Source of the DNA: Branchiostoma lanceolatum
Lineage: Eukaryota; Chordata; Leptocardii; Amphioxiformes; Branchiostomatidae
Assembly (NCBI RefSeq): GCF_035083965.1
Contig: NC_089729.1
Location: forward strand, 565,501 to 629,500
Length of the DNA: 64,000 nucleotides
Direction of reading: 5' to 3'
Part shown: positions 43,691 through 54,900 of the stretch, piece by piece
How the letters are laid out: each line of letters begins with the position of its first letter
Numbering within the stretch: position 1 is the first letter of the stretch
The notes under the pieces: generated by a model
Databases searched by the model: none
Told to the model about the DNA's origin: nothing
What the model saw: only the letters and a program-made list of their open reading frames with translations
Translations under genes and position numbers: made by a program

Positions 43691-44971
43691 CTATGTAGCG
43701 TCTACAATGGGAAGATCTGTACTCTGTGTTTTGAAAGGAGTTCTTTCTGTCCCTGCTAGGCCCAGGTCAACCGTTTTGCAGTATTCTGAAGCGTGCTCTT
43801 CTAGTGTTATTTTTTCATTTCCACATGATGCACTACCCTGCATATCCACGGCATTTTCCACAGTTTGTACACCCTGCGGATTTACACGATTTCCCCGTAT
43901 CATGGTGACAAGTGTCCGATAGATACTTGTAACATTCTGTCGGATAGCCTTTCTCAACTCTTGTGTGCGGACGATAGTTGAGACAGGATTGACGGCCGAG
44001 CTGAAGGTGGTGAGCATGGCAAAGGCCACCGTCCCCTGGCCAATAGGAAGTGGACAGATTTCTTCGTTCATAATGCAAAGGAGAACTAGTGCACAAGGCG
44101 AGACCCAGAAGATAAACGATATCACTACATGGATCAGAACTGTCCTTGCCCTGTGTGCGCTCTTTTTAAATTTGCTGTCTGCCTGTGCGGCATTGTTTTG
44201 TCCACGATCATTGAGCCCTCTCTTTTCTCTTTGCTTGATAGCAATGTATACACTGATGTTTGTAAACAGCATGATGCTGACAAAAGAAAGGACGAAGGCA
44301 GTCAAAATCCCCATATAGGAAAAGTGAAGGATAAAGTCTGAACACTCTGGTATGGTCATATCAAGACAGTTCCAACCCATATCGGGCGCTAGAGCAAACA
44401 AAGACAGAACAAGCCATGAAGAGACAATAGCTAAACCTGCATTACGTTTGGCAGTGTGAGCATGGTTGTGGAAGTATATAGGATGCCTTACAGCAACATA
44501 GGCGTTTAGAGACAGTAAGTCTAGAGCTGAGGCCGACATCAGCTGACTGTGAATCATGAGCATCCCTGTAGTCATTGTCCTGCGCCATGTGGTCCCCGTT
44601 ACATCGACGATAGTCTTGAGTACAAGTGCGAAGCCTCCAAAAATGTCTGACATTGCCAGATTTGAGGTGTAGAAGTCAATAGGTTTGTGAGGTTCATGTT
44701 TTACAAGAGTTCCCCACAACACAACTGCATTAACGATGATGATGAAAACTCCTACCATGCAGAAGAAGACGTCAAGCGCTGGTCCCAACGCCACGAGAGC
44801 GTACGTTGAGCAGGCTTCCTCGGCTTGGTCAAGGCGGATAGTCCAGTTCTGTAAGTGCCACAGGAGACATTGGAGCTGCCACTCAAAATGTGCAACCGAT
44901 TCCTCGTCAAGAATCAAGGGAATGGCAGAGCTGCTGTTAAACATGGCTGATTCTTCGTCCAGTTTGTTCAT
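43691..44971 (-). CDS. class A GPCR, S1P/LPA (EDG)-like, single exon, with altered activation motifs
   Basis: Seven-span receptor of 426 aa in one exon, from ATG 44971-44969. N-glycosylation sites NSS and NWT precede TM1. Conserved anchors are Asn81 (TM1), Asp109 in SNLAMSD (TM2) and Trp186 (TM4). TM3 has no extracellular Cys, and ECL2 has two Cys in GWNCLDMTIPECS, as in the lysophospholipid/cannabinoid group (S1P and LPA receptors also have GWNC...CS). The switches are unusual: DRY is NAY (156-158, Arg replaced by Ala), CWxP reads WVSP or FWVSP (288-292), and NPxxY is NPVST (328-332). The frame is fully open, so this is not a plain pseudogene. Ligand unknown; constitutive, biased or non-G-protein function is possible. 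A MITE fragment begins about 15 bp upstream of the start. Confidence 0.88.
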   Translation of the reverse strand: MNKLDEESAMFNSSSAIPLILDEESVAHFEWQLQCLLWHLQNWTIRLDQAEEACSTYALVALGPALDVFFCMVGVFIIIVNAVVLWGTLVKHEPHKPIDFYTSNLAMSDIFGGFALVLKTIVDVTGTTWRRTMTTGMLMIHSQLMSASALDLLSLNAYVAVRHPIYFHNHAHTAKRNAGLAIVSSWLVLSLFALAPDMGWNCLDMTIPECSDFILHFSYMGILTAFVLSFVSIMLFTNISVYIAIKQREKRGLNDRGQNNAAQADSKFKKSAHRARTVLIHVVISFIFWVSPCALVLLCIMNEEICPLPIGQGTVAFAMLTTFSSAVNPVSTIVRTQELRKAIRQNVTSIYRTLVTMIRGNRVNPQGVQTVENAVDMQGSASCGNEKITLEEHASEYCKTVDLGLAGTERTPFKTQSTDLPIVDAT

Positions 44972-44984
44972 GACTGGTGACTGA

Positions 44985-45110
44985 TGCTTCGGTCCCAATT
45001 GCGCCGATGCCTGTCGTGATTGTAGTCCTGGCAGAGACCCGAAGCCTGGTGGACTGCCGGGAACTGAGGCGTACCTCCCAGTGTTTGCACGGTTAGCTCA
45101 CGGCGTCTTT
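44985..45110. mobile_element. MITE fragment related to 36232-36521
   Basis: TTCGGTCCCAATTGCGCC, GTGGACTGCCGGG, CTCCCAGTGTTTGC and GGTTAGCTCACGGCGTC match the left half of 36232-36521 (TGGACTCCCAGTGTTCGC, GATTAGCTCACAGCGTC). The right half is missing. Confidence 0.6.
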
Positions 45111-46611
45111 TTCCTCCTCTACTCCTTTTCTTTTTCTGTTCTGTTCTTCCTTCTCCTTTTCAGTCACTGTGGCCGAGTGGGTGTCTGCAGTGTTGTTGGT
45201 TGCCAAAACACTGTAAACGGCTGAGACTAAGCTACTGGAAAGGGTCGCAAAAGAGTAAGACTAAGTGACCAAGTCAGGTGATCTTCTTTTTCTCCTCCTG
45301 TGGTCTTCCTTCCCCTCCTCTTAAGGGTACTCCTTTCCCTTCTTTATCAGGGTGTGCGGTCAACAAGCAGCGGACGACAGCACCAGTGGCCGAAAGACAG
45401 CAAGAGTCTGAATGCAGCTCGTCGAGCTGGGATAAGCTACAAACTGATCCGAGCTGTCTTACAAAATTAGCCGTTCAACCAACCAGAGAGTGTCTTACTC
45501 AAGTCTTTGGATTTTACTGTTTTACGTTTTGACGGAAGAGGAAGGGGCTACATGATTGGTCTATTCTGTGCAACACAAAAAGGTGTAACACAATGAGCTA
45601 ATCAAGCACTTAAGCTTGCTTCTTAAGATTGTCCCATGGTTCCGGAGCAAACATTTTCTGTGGCAAAATTGAATAGGCCTTCATTAGTGTTGGGATGGAT
45701 AAAAGAGTGCGACGACCCCATACCTTCGCCAACTGATGTTAGCTTTTTCGAGTGGCATATCATGTTTCCCAAAATCTTATCATGTCGGGGTCTCAAGAAG
45801 ACCTACGTGTATACCCACATATCAAGACAATCCATCCAGGCATTCTTGAGTTATCGTGTACACAGAAGGACACACGCACACACACACAGACACAAATGCT
45901 GTGCAAAACATATGAGCCTTATAATTATCGATGAAGTTGATTATATAGTACACAGGGCAACTTTTTATGCTGTTTGTCACGTTCCTAAGGATGTTATCGT
46001 CCAACTGGTGACATCGAACCCAATCATCTCTTTGATTCATTCTAATCTCTCCTTAGCCAGTTGCAGTCTCAACTCCTGCTACACTAGCATGTTAGTCTAC
46101 ATGCATACTCGTTAGATTTTATAAAAAATATATGCTGGACTTCAGGCAGGTCCGTACATGCAAGTACATAGAAGCTGGTTCGTACATGAATTTAGAAAAG
46201 GATTATTGTCAAAAAGACAGCTGAGGTAATTTAGCCAAAAGTCGGGTGCATTTGTATCCCGAAAAATATAATCTATCAGAAAATAATACCTGCTTCTGGA
46301 AGAGAATGTTCCTGTGAGAAATGCACCAACAAAAACCCATTCCTCGTAGTTGGTTGCTCTCCTTTGGTTGTTGCCATGGACATCAACGTGTCAAGCCTAT
46401 GCAATGTTGAATGAGCTTTGACCAATCTCATTTGTGGTAAAATCAAGGACTCATTCAACGTTGATTGGCCCTTTGGATTCATTCTCAATGTTGGTAATAG
46501 TCAAGACGACATGTTGAACAGGCAAGAATAATTTTTTTGTAGAAAAAAATTGCAAGGGGGAGAATTGCGAGGGAGTGGAGCAGCCCAAACGGGGGGATAG
46601 TGTGAAAGGGG
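45111..46611. other. intergenic, no gene seen
   Basis: Pyrimidine-rich stretch at 45108-45165 and dispersed repeat copy 2 at 45519-45695. The rest is unassigned AT-rich DNA. An inverted pair around 46395-46475 (CAATGTTGAATGAGCTTTGA versus ATTCAACGTTGATTGG) is weak. Confidence 0.5.
45519..45695 (+). repeat. dispersed repeat, copy 2 (partner 40518-40735)
   Basis: Same block order as 40518-40735 with about 40 bases deleted in the middle. Confidence 0.65.
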
Positions 46612-47605
46612 GTTATTGCAGATATATAATAGTTGGTGACACTCAGTTCAGTACCAAGGAGAGATCCTGTCACAGATATGTAATAGTGGGTGATACTCAG
46701 TTCAGTTCCAAGGAGAGGTCCTGTCACAGATATGTAATAGTTGGTGATACTCAGTTCAGTACCAAGGAGAGGTCCTTCACAACAGATATGTAATAGTTGG
46801 CGATAATCAGTTCAGTACCAAGGAGAGGTCCTGTCACAGATATGTAATAGTTGGTGATACTCAGTTCAGTACCAAGGAGAGGTCCTGTCACAGACATCTA
46901 ATAGTTGGTGATACTCAGTTCAGTACCAAGGAGAGGTCCTGTCACAGACATGTAATAGTTGGTGATACTCAGTTCAGTGCAGAGGAGAGGTCCTGTCACA
47001 GATATATCATAGTTGGTGATACTCAGTTCAGTACCAAGGAGAGGTCCTGTCACAGATATATAAGAGTTGGTGATAATCAGTTCAGTACCAAGGAGAGGTC
47101 CTGTCACAGACATGTAATAGTTGGTGATACTCAGTTCAGTAACAAGGAGAGGTCCTGTCACAGATATATATTAGTTGGTGATACTCAGTTCAGTACCAAG
47201 GAGAGGTCCTGTCACAAATATATAATAGTTGGTGATACTCAGTTCAGTACCAAGGAGAGGTCCTGTCACAGATATGCAATAGTTGGTGATACTCAGTTCA
47301 GTACGAAGGAAAGGTCCTGTCACAGATATATAATAGTTGGTGACACTCAGTTCAGTACCAAGGAGAGGTCCTGTCACAGATATGTAATAGTGGGTGATAC
47401 TCAGTTCAGTACCAAGGAGAGGTCCTGTCACAGATATGTAATAGTGGATGATACTCAGTTCAGTACCAAGGAGAGGTCTTGTCACAGATATGTAATAGTG
47501 GATGATACTCAGTTCAGTACCAAGGAGAGGTCCTGTCACAGATATGTAATAGTTGGTGATACTCAGTTCAGTACCAAGGAGAGGTCCTGTCACAGATATG
47601 TAATG
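46612..47605. repeat. 54-bp minisatellite, about 18 copies
   Basis: Unit built from GATATGTAATAGTTGGTGAT, ACTCAGTTCAGTACCAAGGA and GAGGTCCTGTCACA. Period 54 (18 codons), a few units 1-2 bases longer. Frames stay open on both strands only because 54 is a multiple of 3. The array stops 5 bases before the acceptor (GTGCAG, 47605-47610) of the exon-like block at 47611. Confidence 0.95.
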
Positions 47606-47610
47606 TGCAG

Positions 47611-48059
47611 GGCATCATTAACAGCCTGAGTGAGATGGAGAGGAGCCAGTTGGAACAGAAGGGCCTGTACAAGGGCGGGCCATGGAGCGCAAAACCATGC
47701 TGGGGAAACTGAAGAATGAACACGGAGATCGACAGGGGTCAAGGGTTGATCATCGCCCTGGACTTCGACCAGCTACCTGAGAGGGACGTGGGTAAGTTTT
47801 TGTTTGTTCAGACCCTTGTAGTGCCCAGTGGCACATAGGACAGCAATGTTCCTTGCTGTTTCATGATTCAGTAGGAGGGTATGTGGTAAGCGTTGTTTAA
47901 AGCTACATGTATCTAGTGAGGATACCCCTACCTGGCAATGAGTTCTAGTCTGATAGTTCTAGGGGAAAAAAACAAATGATTGTTGAAGTGAAATCTTATT
48001 TATTTTTCTCAGATCTTGATCCAGACACATTTTCAATCTTCTTTGACTGCTGGAAAGAG
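47611..48059 (+). pseudogene. degenerate two-exon gene fragment, product unrecognised
   Basis: Exon-like block 47611-47791 has an AG acceptor and a GTAAGT donor. Block 48013-48059 follows TTTTTCTCAG and ends at GTAACA, and the phases match. The reading GIINSLSEMERSQLEQKGLY, then a garbled stretch with an in-frame TGA, then GLIIALDFDQLPERDVDLDP and DTFSIFFDCWKE looks like real protein. The middle (about 47674-47730) reads better in another frame, implying at least two compensating indels. No further exon was found on either side. A partial, decayed copy of an unidentified gene is the best reading; a sequencing error in a live gene is possible. Confidence 0.45.
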
Positions 48060-48469
48060 GTAACAGCTTAAGATTGCATAACGTTTACATTTTTTTAAAG
48101 AATTGGGAGCTTTCAGAGTTATCATTGTCAACAATCTCTTCAAGGATTTACACAAAACAAAATCACATTCAAGAATTTCACACAGCTCCAAACTCAGATA
48201 TTGAACTACACAGTTACACATGACAATATATATACATGGCAATCACTCGTAATCTTTATTCAGATCATACAGAAGTACAGATACAGAATGATACAGATAT
48301 TCGAGTATGATGACCGTGTCAGTTCCTACAACTGAGTGAGGAGGGTAGCCTTCGCGTGGATTTGTTTAAGGTGGATGACAGGTTGCGAATCTGAGACCCA
48401 CACACTTTGGGCATCCACCATCTCCAGCAGCACCAATTGGAGGGAGACGTGCTGGTTCTGGTTGGGATG

Positions 48470-48562
48470 CTTGCAGCGATGTCTCTGGGCACACCCCGGG
48501 ATTCGATCCTGGGTCCCATTGTTTGACATCCACGCGCTCTACCACTTGCGCCACACGACGCC
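48470..48562 (-). mobile_element. tRNA-like SINE head, reverse orientation
   Basis: On the minus strand GTGGCGCAAGTGGTAGAGCG (A box) and AGGATCGAATCCCGGG (B box) lie 34 bases apart. The ends do not form a convincing acceptor stem, so a SINE head is preferred over a functional tRNA. Confidence 0.5.
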
Positions 48563-48639
48563 ACAACACGTGACAATAATACCTCTTCAAATATCCACAT
48601 CCTCTAAAGTTGAAGCTATATTTACATGTACCTCCATGA

Positions 48640-48890
48640 AAAACGGAGATATAGTTTTTTGGTCTGTCTGGGTGTGTGTGTTTGTTTCCGGGTATTTGTG
48701 GTCAGCATAACTTTAAACCCTCTGGATGGATTGTAATGATACTTGGTATGTGGGTAGATGTTGGCAAGATGAGGGTCACATTTGATTTTGGGCCCCCTGG
48801 TATGTGACCTTGGTACTGCAGCAAAACCTCCGTTTTTTGTATCTTTTATCATGGACGTGCTATAGTCTTGTTCTTATCAGTTTCTAGGGC
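48640..48890 (+). repeat. dispersed repeat (partner 35165-35560)
   Basis: CAGCATAACTTTAAACCC, TCTGGATGGATTGTAATGAT, GGTATGTGGGTAGATGTTGG, GATTTTGGGCCCCCTGG, GGTACTGCAGCAAAACCTCC and GGACGTGCTATAG follow the order seen at 35165-35560. It begins just downstream of PIGX. Confidence 0.55.
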
Positions 48891-48934
48891 ACTATCTGTG
48901 TTAGTATTAGACCCTGTATGATGATGATGAGAAT

Positions 48935-51900
48935 TCACTCTTCCTTGTTCTTGGCCCCTTCCCTCCTAGAAACCCTACTGGCTCTTCTAGCAGCAGCTAG
49001 GATTAACCAAGACCCCAGAGCTGCTGCTACTGTGGTGCCTGTGATGACTAATCCTGCATGGGTCTGCTGACCTAGGGGGACTTGGAACAACAGTGGCTCG
49101 GCCTGGAAGAAAACAAGGGGGGAAAAAGTCACCCATTGGCAATAATTTTCTTTCATCTGAAAAAAATAATTACTTACAATGCATCTGTAATTATACTCAA
49201 TTAGTATCAGCCTCAATCTTAGTGTCAACAATTTCCTCCTCTAACCCGGAAAGTGAGAGGAGAATGCCCAGCTCTAGTCGGCACTTACACTACTTGTGCT
49301 TTATCATGTTCTCTAGATGTCTCTATAGCTCAACTGGTAGCAGCCTCACAGTTGAGCTCCTGGTTCCAACTAGTTGGAACCCCCGGTTCAATACTGGGAA
49401 GGACATCTACATATAGGTTGGGGCTGCACTTTTCTTTAGGAAAGGACATAAAATGGTGGTGTTTGATAGGGGAAGGGCTAGCAACCCCTCCCTGTAAAAA
49501 TACAACTTACTATACTGAAACAGCAAGGAAACTTGCTGCCCTATGTGGCACAAGGCACTACAACGACCAAACAAACATACCTGAAAAACGGGTCACAGTC
49601 TGAACCTGTAATATATTTGTTTGCCTAAACATCAAAACTGAAAACTACAATGGTCGGTGTTGAAACTACCTTTCCATTGAGCAGCTGCCACAAACAGACC
49701 TCCTGGGACTCTGCATAACACGGAGCAGGGAACAGCCTGCTCTCCTCACAGGGCGTGGTCACTGGTCGGTCTCCTAGGCAACAGATGAACAATAAGTTTG
49801 AAATATGAACTACATGATGAAGGGTTTCTTTCCTAGTGTAGAATGTGTAACCTCGATTCTCAGCATTGCAACAGGTAACCTTACACCCCACATTAACAAT
49901 CTTTTATTTGCAAATTCATGCCCCTAGGCTAATTGCAAGGGTACAGACACTTAAGGGCAAAGGTAACAATGGTAACGAGTGTCTATTCTATGCATCTAGC
50001 TTATGTTTCTACATACAACATTACTGGAGGGTTTGACTTCTTCTTCTTTTTAATAAAACAGCAACTTTAATCATTATAATAAAACAGCAACTTTAATCAT
50101 TATATTTAACCTTCTCCCTGCTGCCTAGCTCTGTAACCAATAGGGAATTGGGTGCAGCAGCTCATTCAGAGTGCTAAAGGTTAAAGAGATCGACTAAATG
50201 CAGCATCAGTAACCTCTGAGGTACGACCCTCGATTCTTCCATAGATACATAGAATTCGCTCCCTCGCCTGCGTGTGCTCCCTCTTGTTTAATTTTTCTGA
50301 AAAAAAATCTTATGTTTTTTAACAATTGCAGAATGTGTACTTCTGTAGTCCTGTTATCAAACCATCCTCAAGAGCTTTCAACAGAAATCAGGAGACACTT
50401 GAAAAGATGTACCTTCACAGTGCATTAGAACATCTGGTCCCTCCAGCTTCACAGTAGCAGAGGTGTCCTCCCCTTCACCTGCCCACCTGTGGTACCTCAG
50501 GTGTACAGGTAACGTCACTCTCCAGGTGAAACCCTACAGGTGAGACAGTGTTAATATATCCAGGTGTGGCACACCTGTCGTACATGTACCTCAGGTGTAC
50601 AGGTAACACTACTCTCCAGGTGAAACCCTACAGGTGAGGTATAGTGAAACACCTATGTCCTATTGGAATGATTTTATGAAATCTACTTCAAAGGCAGCAC
50701 AATTTTCCTAATGTCTGTTACCCTCACTTAACACGATTTCAATTATCTTTTTGAAAGAAGTAATCAAATCTATATTGATACCTTAGGGCCTTGCTGTAGG
50801 GGTGAGTACAGTAGGAGTTTGTGGTGAGGAGATTGGTCAGCCGCCTGCTCTACATCAATGTCTCTTAGGGCCAATTTTCCTAATGTATGTTTGATACCTG
50901 TACTTAACATGATTTCAATCTGCTTTTTGAAAGAAGCAATCAAATCTATATTGGTACCTTAGGGCCCTGCTGTAGGGGTGAGTACAACAGGAGTTTGTGG
51001 TGAGGTAATGTTACCTTGGGGCCCTGCTGTAGGGGTGAGTACAACAGGAGTTTGTGGTGAGGTAATGTTACCTTGGGGCCCTGCTGTAGGGGTGAGTACA
51101 ACAGGAGTTTGTGGTGAGGTAATGTTACCTTGGGGCCCTGCTGTAGGGGTGAGTACAACAGGAGTTTGTGGTGAGGTAATGTTACCTTGGGGCCCTGCTG
51201 TAGGGGTGAGTACAACAGGAGTTTGTGGTGAGGTAATGTTACCTTGGGGCCCTGCTGTAGGGGTGAGTACAACAGGAGTTTGTGGTGAGGTAATGTTACC
51301 TTGGGGCCCTGCTGTAGGGGTGAGTACAACAGGAGTTTGTGGTGAGGTAATGTTACCTTGGGGCCCTGCTGTAGGGGTGAGTACAACAGGAGTTTGTGGT
51401 GAGGTAATGTTACCTTGGGGCCCTGCTGGAGGGGTGAGTTCAGTAGGAGTTTGTGGTGAGGTAATGTTACCTTGGGGCCCTGCTGTAGAGGTGAGTACAG
51501 TAGGAGTTTGTGGTGAGGTAATGTTACCTTGGGGCCCTGCTGTAGAGGTGAGTACAGTAGGAGTTTGTGGTGAGGTAATGTTACCTTGGGGCCCTGCTGT
51601 AGAGGTGAGTACAACAGGAGTTTGTGGTGAGGTAATGTTACCTTGGGGCCCTGCTGTAGGGGTGAGTACAGTAGGAGTTTGTGGTGAGGTAATGTTACCT
51701 TGGGGCCCTGCTGTAGGGGTGAGTACAGTAGGAGTTTGTGGTGAGGTAATGTTACCTTGGGGCCCTGCTGTAGGGGTGAGTACAGTAGGAGTTTGTGGTG
51801 AGGTAATGTTACCTTGGGGCCCTGCTGTAGGGGTGAGTACAGTAGGAGTTTGTGGTGAGGTAATGTTACCTTGGGGCCCTGCTGTAGGGGTGAGTACAGT

Positions 51901-54900
51901 AGGAGTTTGTGGTGAGGTGATGTTACCTTGGGGCCCTGCTGTAGGGGTGAGTACAACAGGAGTTTGTGGTGAGGTGATGTTACCTTGGGGCCCTGCTGTA
52001 GGGGTGAGTACAACAGGAGTTTGTGGTGAGGAGATTGGTGAGCTGCCTGCTCCACATCAATGTCTCTTAGGGCCAACACCTGGACAGGAACAAAAGCTAC
52101 TCATTAATCATAGAAACATTGTATGTATCTCCACTGAGCAGGCAAATCATATACGCTGTCCTTCATATAGATGTACCTTTAACATGTGCTAGTTAGAATC
52201 TGGTGTAATGCAAAGCTGACCTTTTCCAAGTCTATAAAACACTCAGCAGGGGAAAACATTTCAAATAGAGATGTGAACAAGCTAGAGACACTCCAGAAGC
52301 AGCAAAGGAATATTGAGACACTTTGTTAAAAATATTCATCACTTCTTGATACTTGGTGTGCAACGCCTCACACCGATCGGTCTCTTTACAAGTCATACAG
52401 CCTAACTTCTTTCCAACTCTTTTCTAACATGGTGAGCTACATTCCGTATACCATGAGAAACTTACCAGACACATAGTGTTAACTACATGTACCTGGGGCC
52501 CTCCGAAGTCGGTCCTGAAGGTCACCTGGTGAAGGTCGACGTACATCCCCGCGGGAACCGTCTCCACCAGGAGCAGCCGGCACGGTACGGGCAGGGTCGC
52601 CATGGCAACCGGCAGTGTCACCTCGGTTACCACATCCCTGCAAGTCAGACGCATCTTCAACAAAAGTTTCAACACCAAATCATATCTTAACAATTACAAC
52701 TTCTAAGTTTTTTTTTTTACTGACAATGCAGCACATGTACATTGTACACGAAATGAACAAATTATACCCCCAAATGGCTTAGGTTATAACTTATTTTATA
52801 CTGGAAAGAAGGAACATAATACAACCATCACACAATAAGCCAGTTCACGATATAAACTGAGTATGCATACCAAGGTGCAAGGTGCAGATGATACATGTAT
52901 ATAATTATGTTAAAGTTGAGGCCCCTGAGCTATAAACAGAACACGTCTGGATATAGACAAGAACTGTTTACAAGTTATTACTGACTAGTACTAGTACTAG
53001 AACTAGTAAGGGCATTCACCTCTGACATATTTGATACCCACACTGCATGTCGCTGTGCTCGCAACTTGAATCAGATTACTAGTATTAAATCAAAGTCCAG
53101 ATGAAAGAACATTTTACATTAGGTCAGTCCTGACTGCTCGTGAGAGATCTGTATATACCTGTGAAACCCCTGGTTCTGTGCAGTCCTGTTGACCTGTACA
53201 GCAGACAGACTGGGGCAGACATACCTGTGAAACCCCTGGTTCTGTGCAGTCCTGTTGACACGTACAGCAGACAGACTGGGCAGACATACCTGTGAAACCC
53301 CTGGTTCTGTGCAGTCCTGTTGACACGTACAGCAGACAGACTGGGCAGACATACCTGTGAAACCCCTGGTTCTGTGCAGTCCTGTTGACACGTACAGCAG
53401 ACAGACTGGGGCAGACATACCTGTGAAACCCCTGGTTCTGCACTGTCCTGTTGACACGTACAGCAGACAGACTGGGCAGACATACCTGTGAAACCCCTGG
53501 TTCTGTGTTGTCCTGTTGACACGTACAGCAGACAGACTGGGGCAGACATACCTGTGAAACCCCTGGTTCTGTGCAGTCCTGTTGACACGTACAGCAGACA
53601 GACTGGGCAGACATACCTGTGAAACCCCTGGTTGAGAGCTGTCCTGTTGACACGTACAGCAGACAGACTGGGCAGACATACCTGTGAAACCCCTGGTTCT
53701 GTGCTGTCCTGTTGACATGTACAGCAGACAGACTGGGGCAGACATACCTGTGAAACCCCTGGTTCTGTGCAGTCCTGTTGACACGTACAGCAGACAGACT
53801 GGGCAGACATACCTGTGAAACCCCTGGTTGAGAGCTGTCCTGTTGACATGTACAGCAGACAGACTGGGGCAGACATACCTGTGAAACCCCTGGTTCTGTG
53901 CAGTCCTGTTGACATGTACAGCAGACAGACTGGGCAGACATACCTGTGAAACCCCTGGTTGAGAGCTGTCCTGTTGACATGTACAGCAGACAGACTGGGG
54001 CAGACATACCTGTGAAACCCCTGGTTCTGTGCAGTCCTGTTGACATGTACAGCAGACAGACTGGGGCAGACATACCTGTGAAACCCCTGGTTCTGTGCAG
54101 TCCTGTTGACATGTACAGCAGACAGACTGGGCAGACATACCTGTGAAACCCCTGGTTCTGTGTTGTCCTGTTGACACGTACAGCAGACAGACTGGGGCAG
54201 ACATACCTGTGAAACCCCTGGTTCTGTGCAGTCCTGTTGACACGTACAGCAGACAGACTGGGCAGACATACCTGTGAAACCCCTGGTTGAGAGCTGTCCT
54301 GTTGACATGTACAGCAGACAGACTGGGGCAGACATACCTGTGAAACCCCTGGTTCTGTGCAGTCCTGTTGACATGTACAGCAGACAGACTGGGGCAGACA
54401 TACCTGTGAAACCCCTGGTTCTGTGCAGTCCTGTTGACATGTACAGCAGACAGACTGGGGCAGACATACCTGTGAAACCCCTGGTGCTGTGTCGTCCTGT
54501 TGACCTGTACAGCAGACAGACTGGGGCAGACATACCTGTGAAACCCCTGGTGCTGTGCAGTCCTGTTGACATGTACAGCAGACAGACTGGGGCAGACATA
54601 CCTGTGAAACCCCTGGTTCTGTGCTGTCCTGTTGACATGTACAGCAGACAGACTGGGGCAGACATACCTGTGAAACCCCTGGTTCTGTGCAGTCCTGTTG
54701 ACATGTACAGCAGACAGACTGGGGCAGACATACCTGTGAAACCCCTGGTTCTGTGCAGTCCTGTTGACATGTACAGCAGACAGACTGGGCAGACATACCT
54801 GTGAAACCCCTGGTTCTGTGTTGTCCTGTTGACATGTACAGCAGACAGACTGGGGCAGACATACCTGTGAAACCCCTGGTTCTGTGCAGTCCTGTTGACC

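Noticed and set aside
44972-44998. nine-residue N-terminal extension of the GPCR
   Set aside because: It would begin at a TTG inside or next to MITE sequence. ATG 44971 is the better start.
46898-47593. MTGPLLGTELSITNYYISV repeat protein on the minus strand
   Set aside because: Open only because the unit is 54 bp. No start context, flanking exon or protein family supports it.
46612-47605. CRISPR array
   Set aside because: A regular period, but the unit is continuous without unique spacers, and the genome is animal.
47611-47791. live coding exon
   Set aside because: An in-frame TGA and apparent compensating frame changes; kept only as a possible pseudogene.
48470-48562. possible tRNA gene (minus strand) with good A and B boxes
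   Set aside because: Spacing and ends do not fold into a closed cloverleaf. The SINE-head explanation is simpler given many tRNA-derived SINEs nearby.
50978-52192. 404-residue open frame on the plus strand over the PIGX exon 4 array
   Set aside because: It is the antisense translation of a 57-bp repeat whose length is a multiple of 3. The minus strand carries the true PIGX exon 4.
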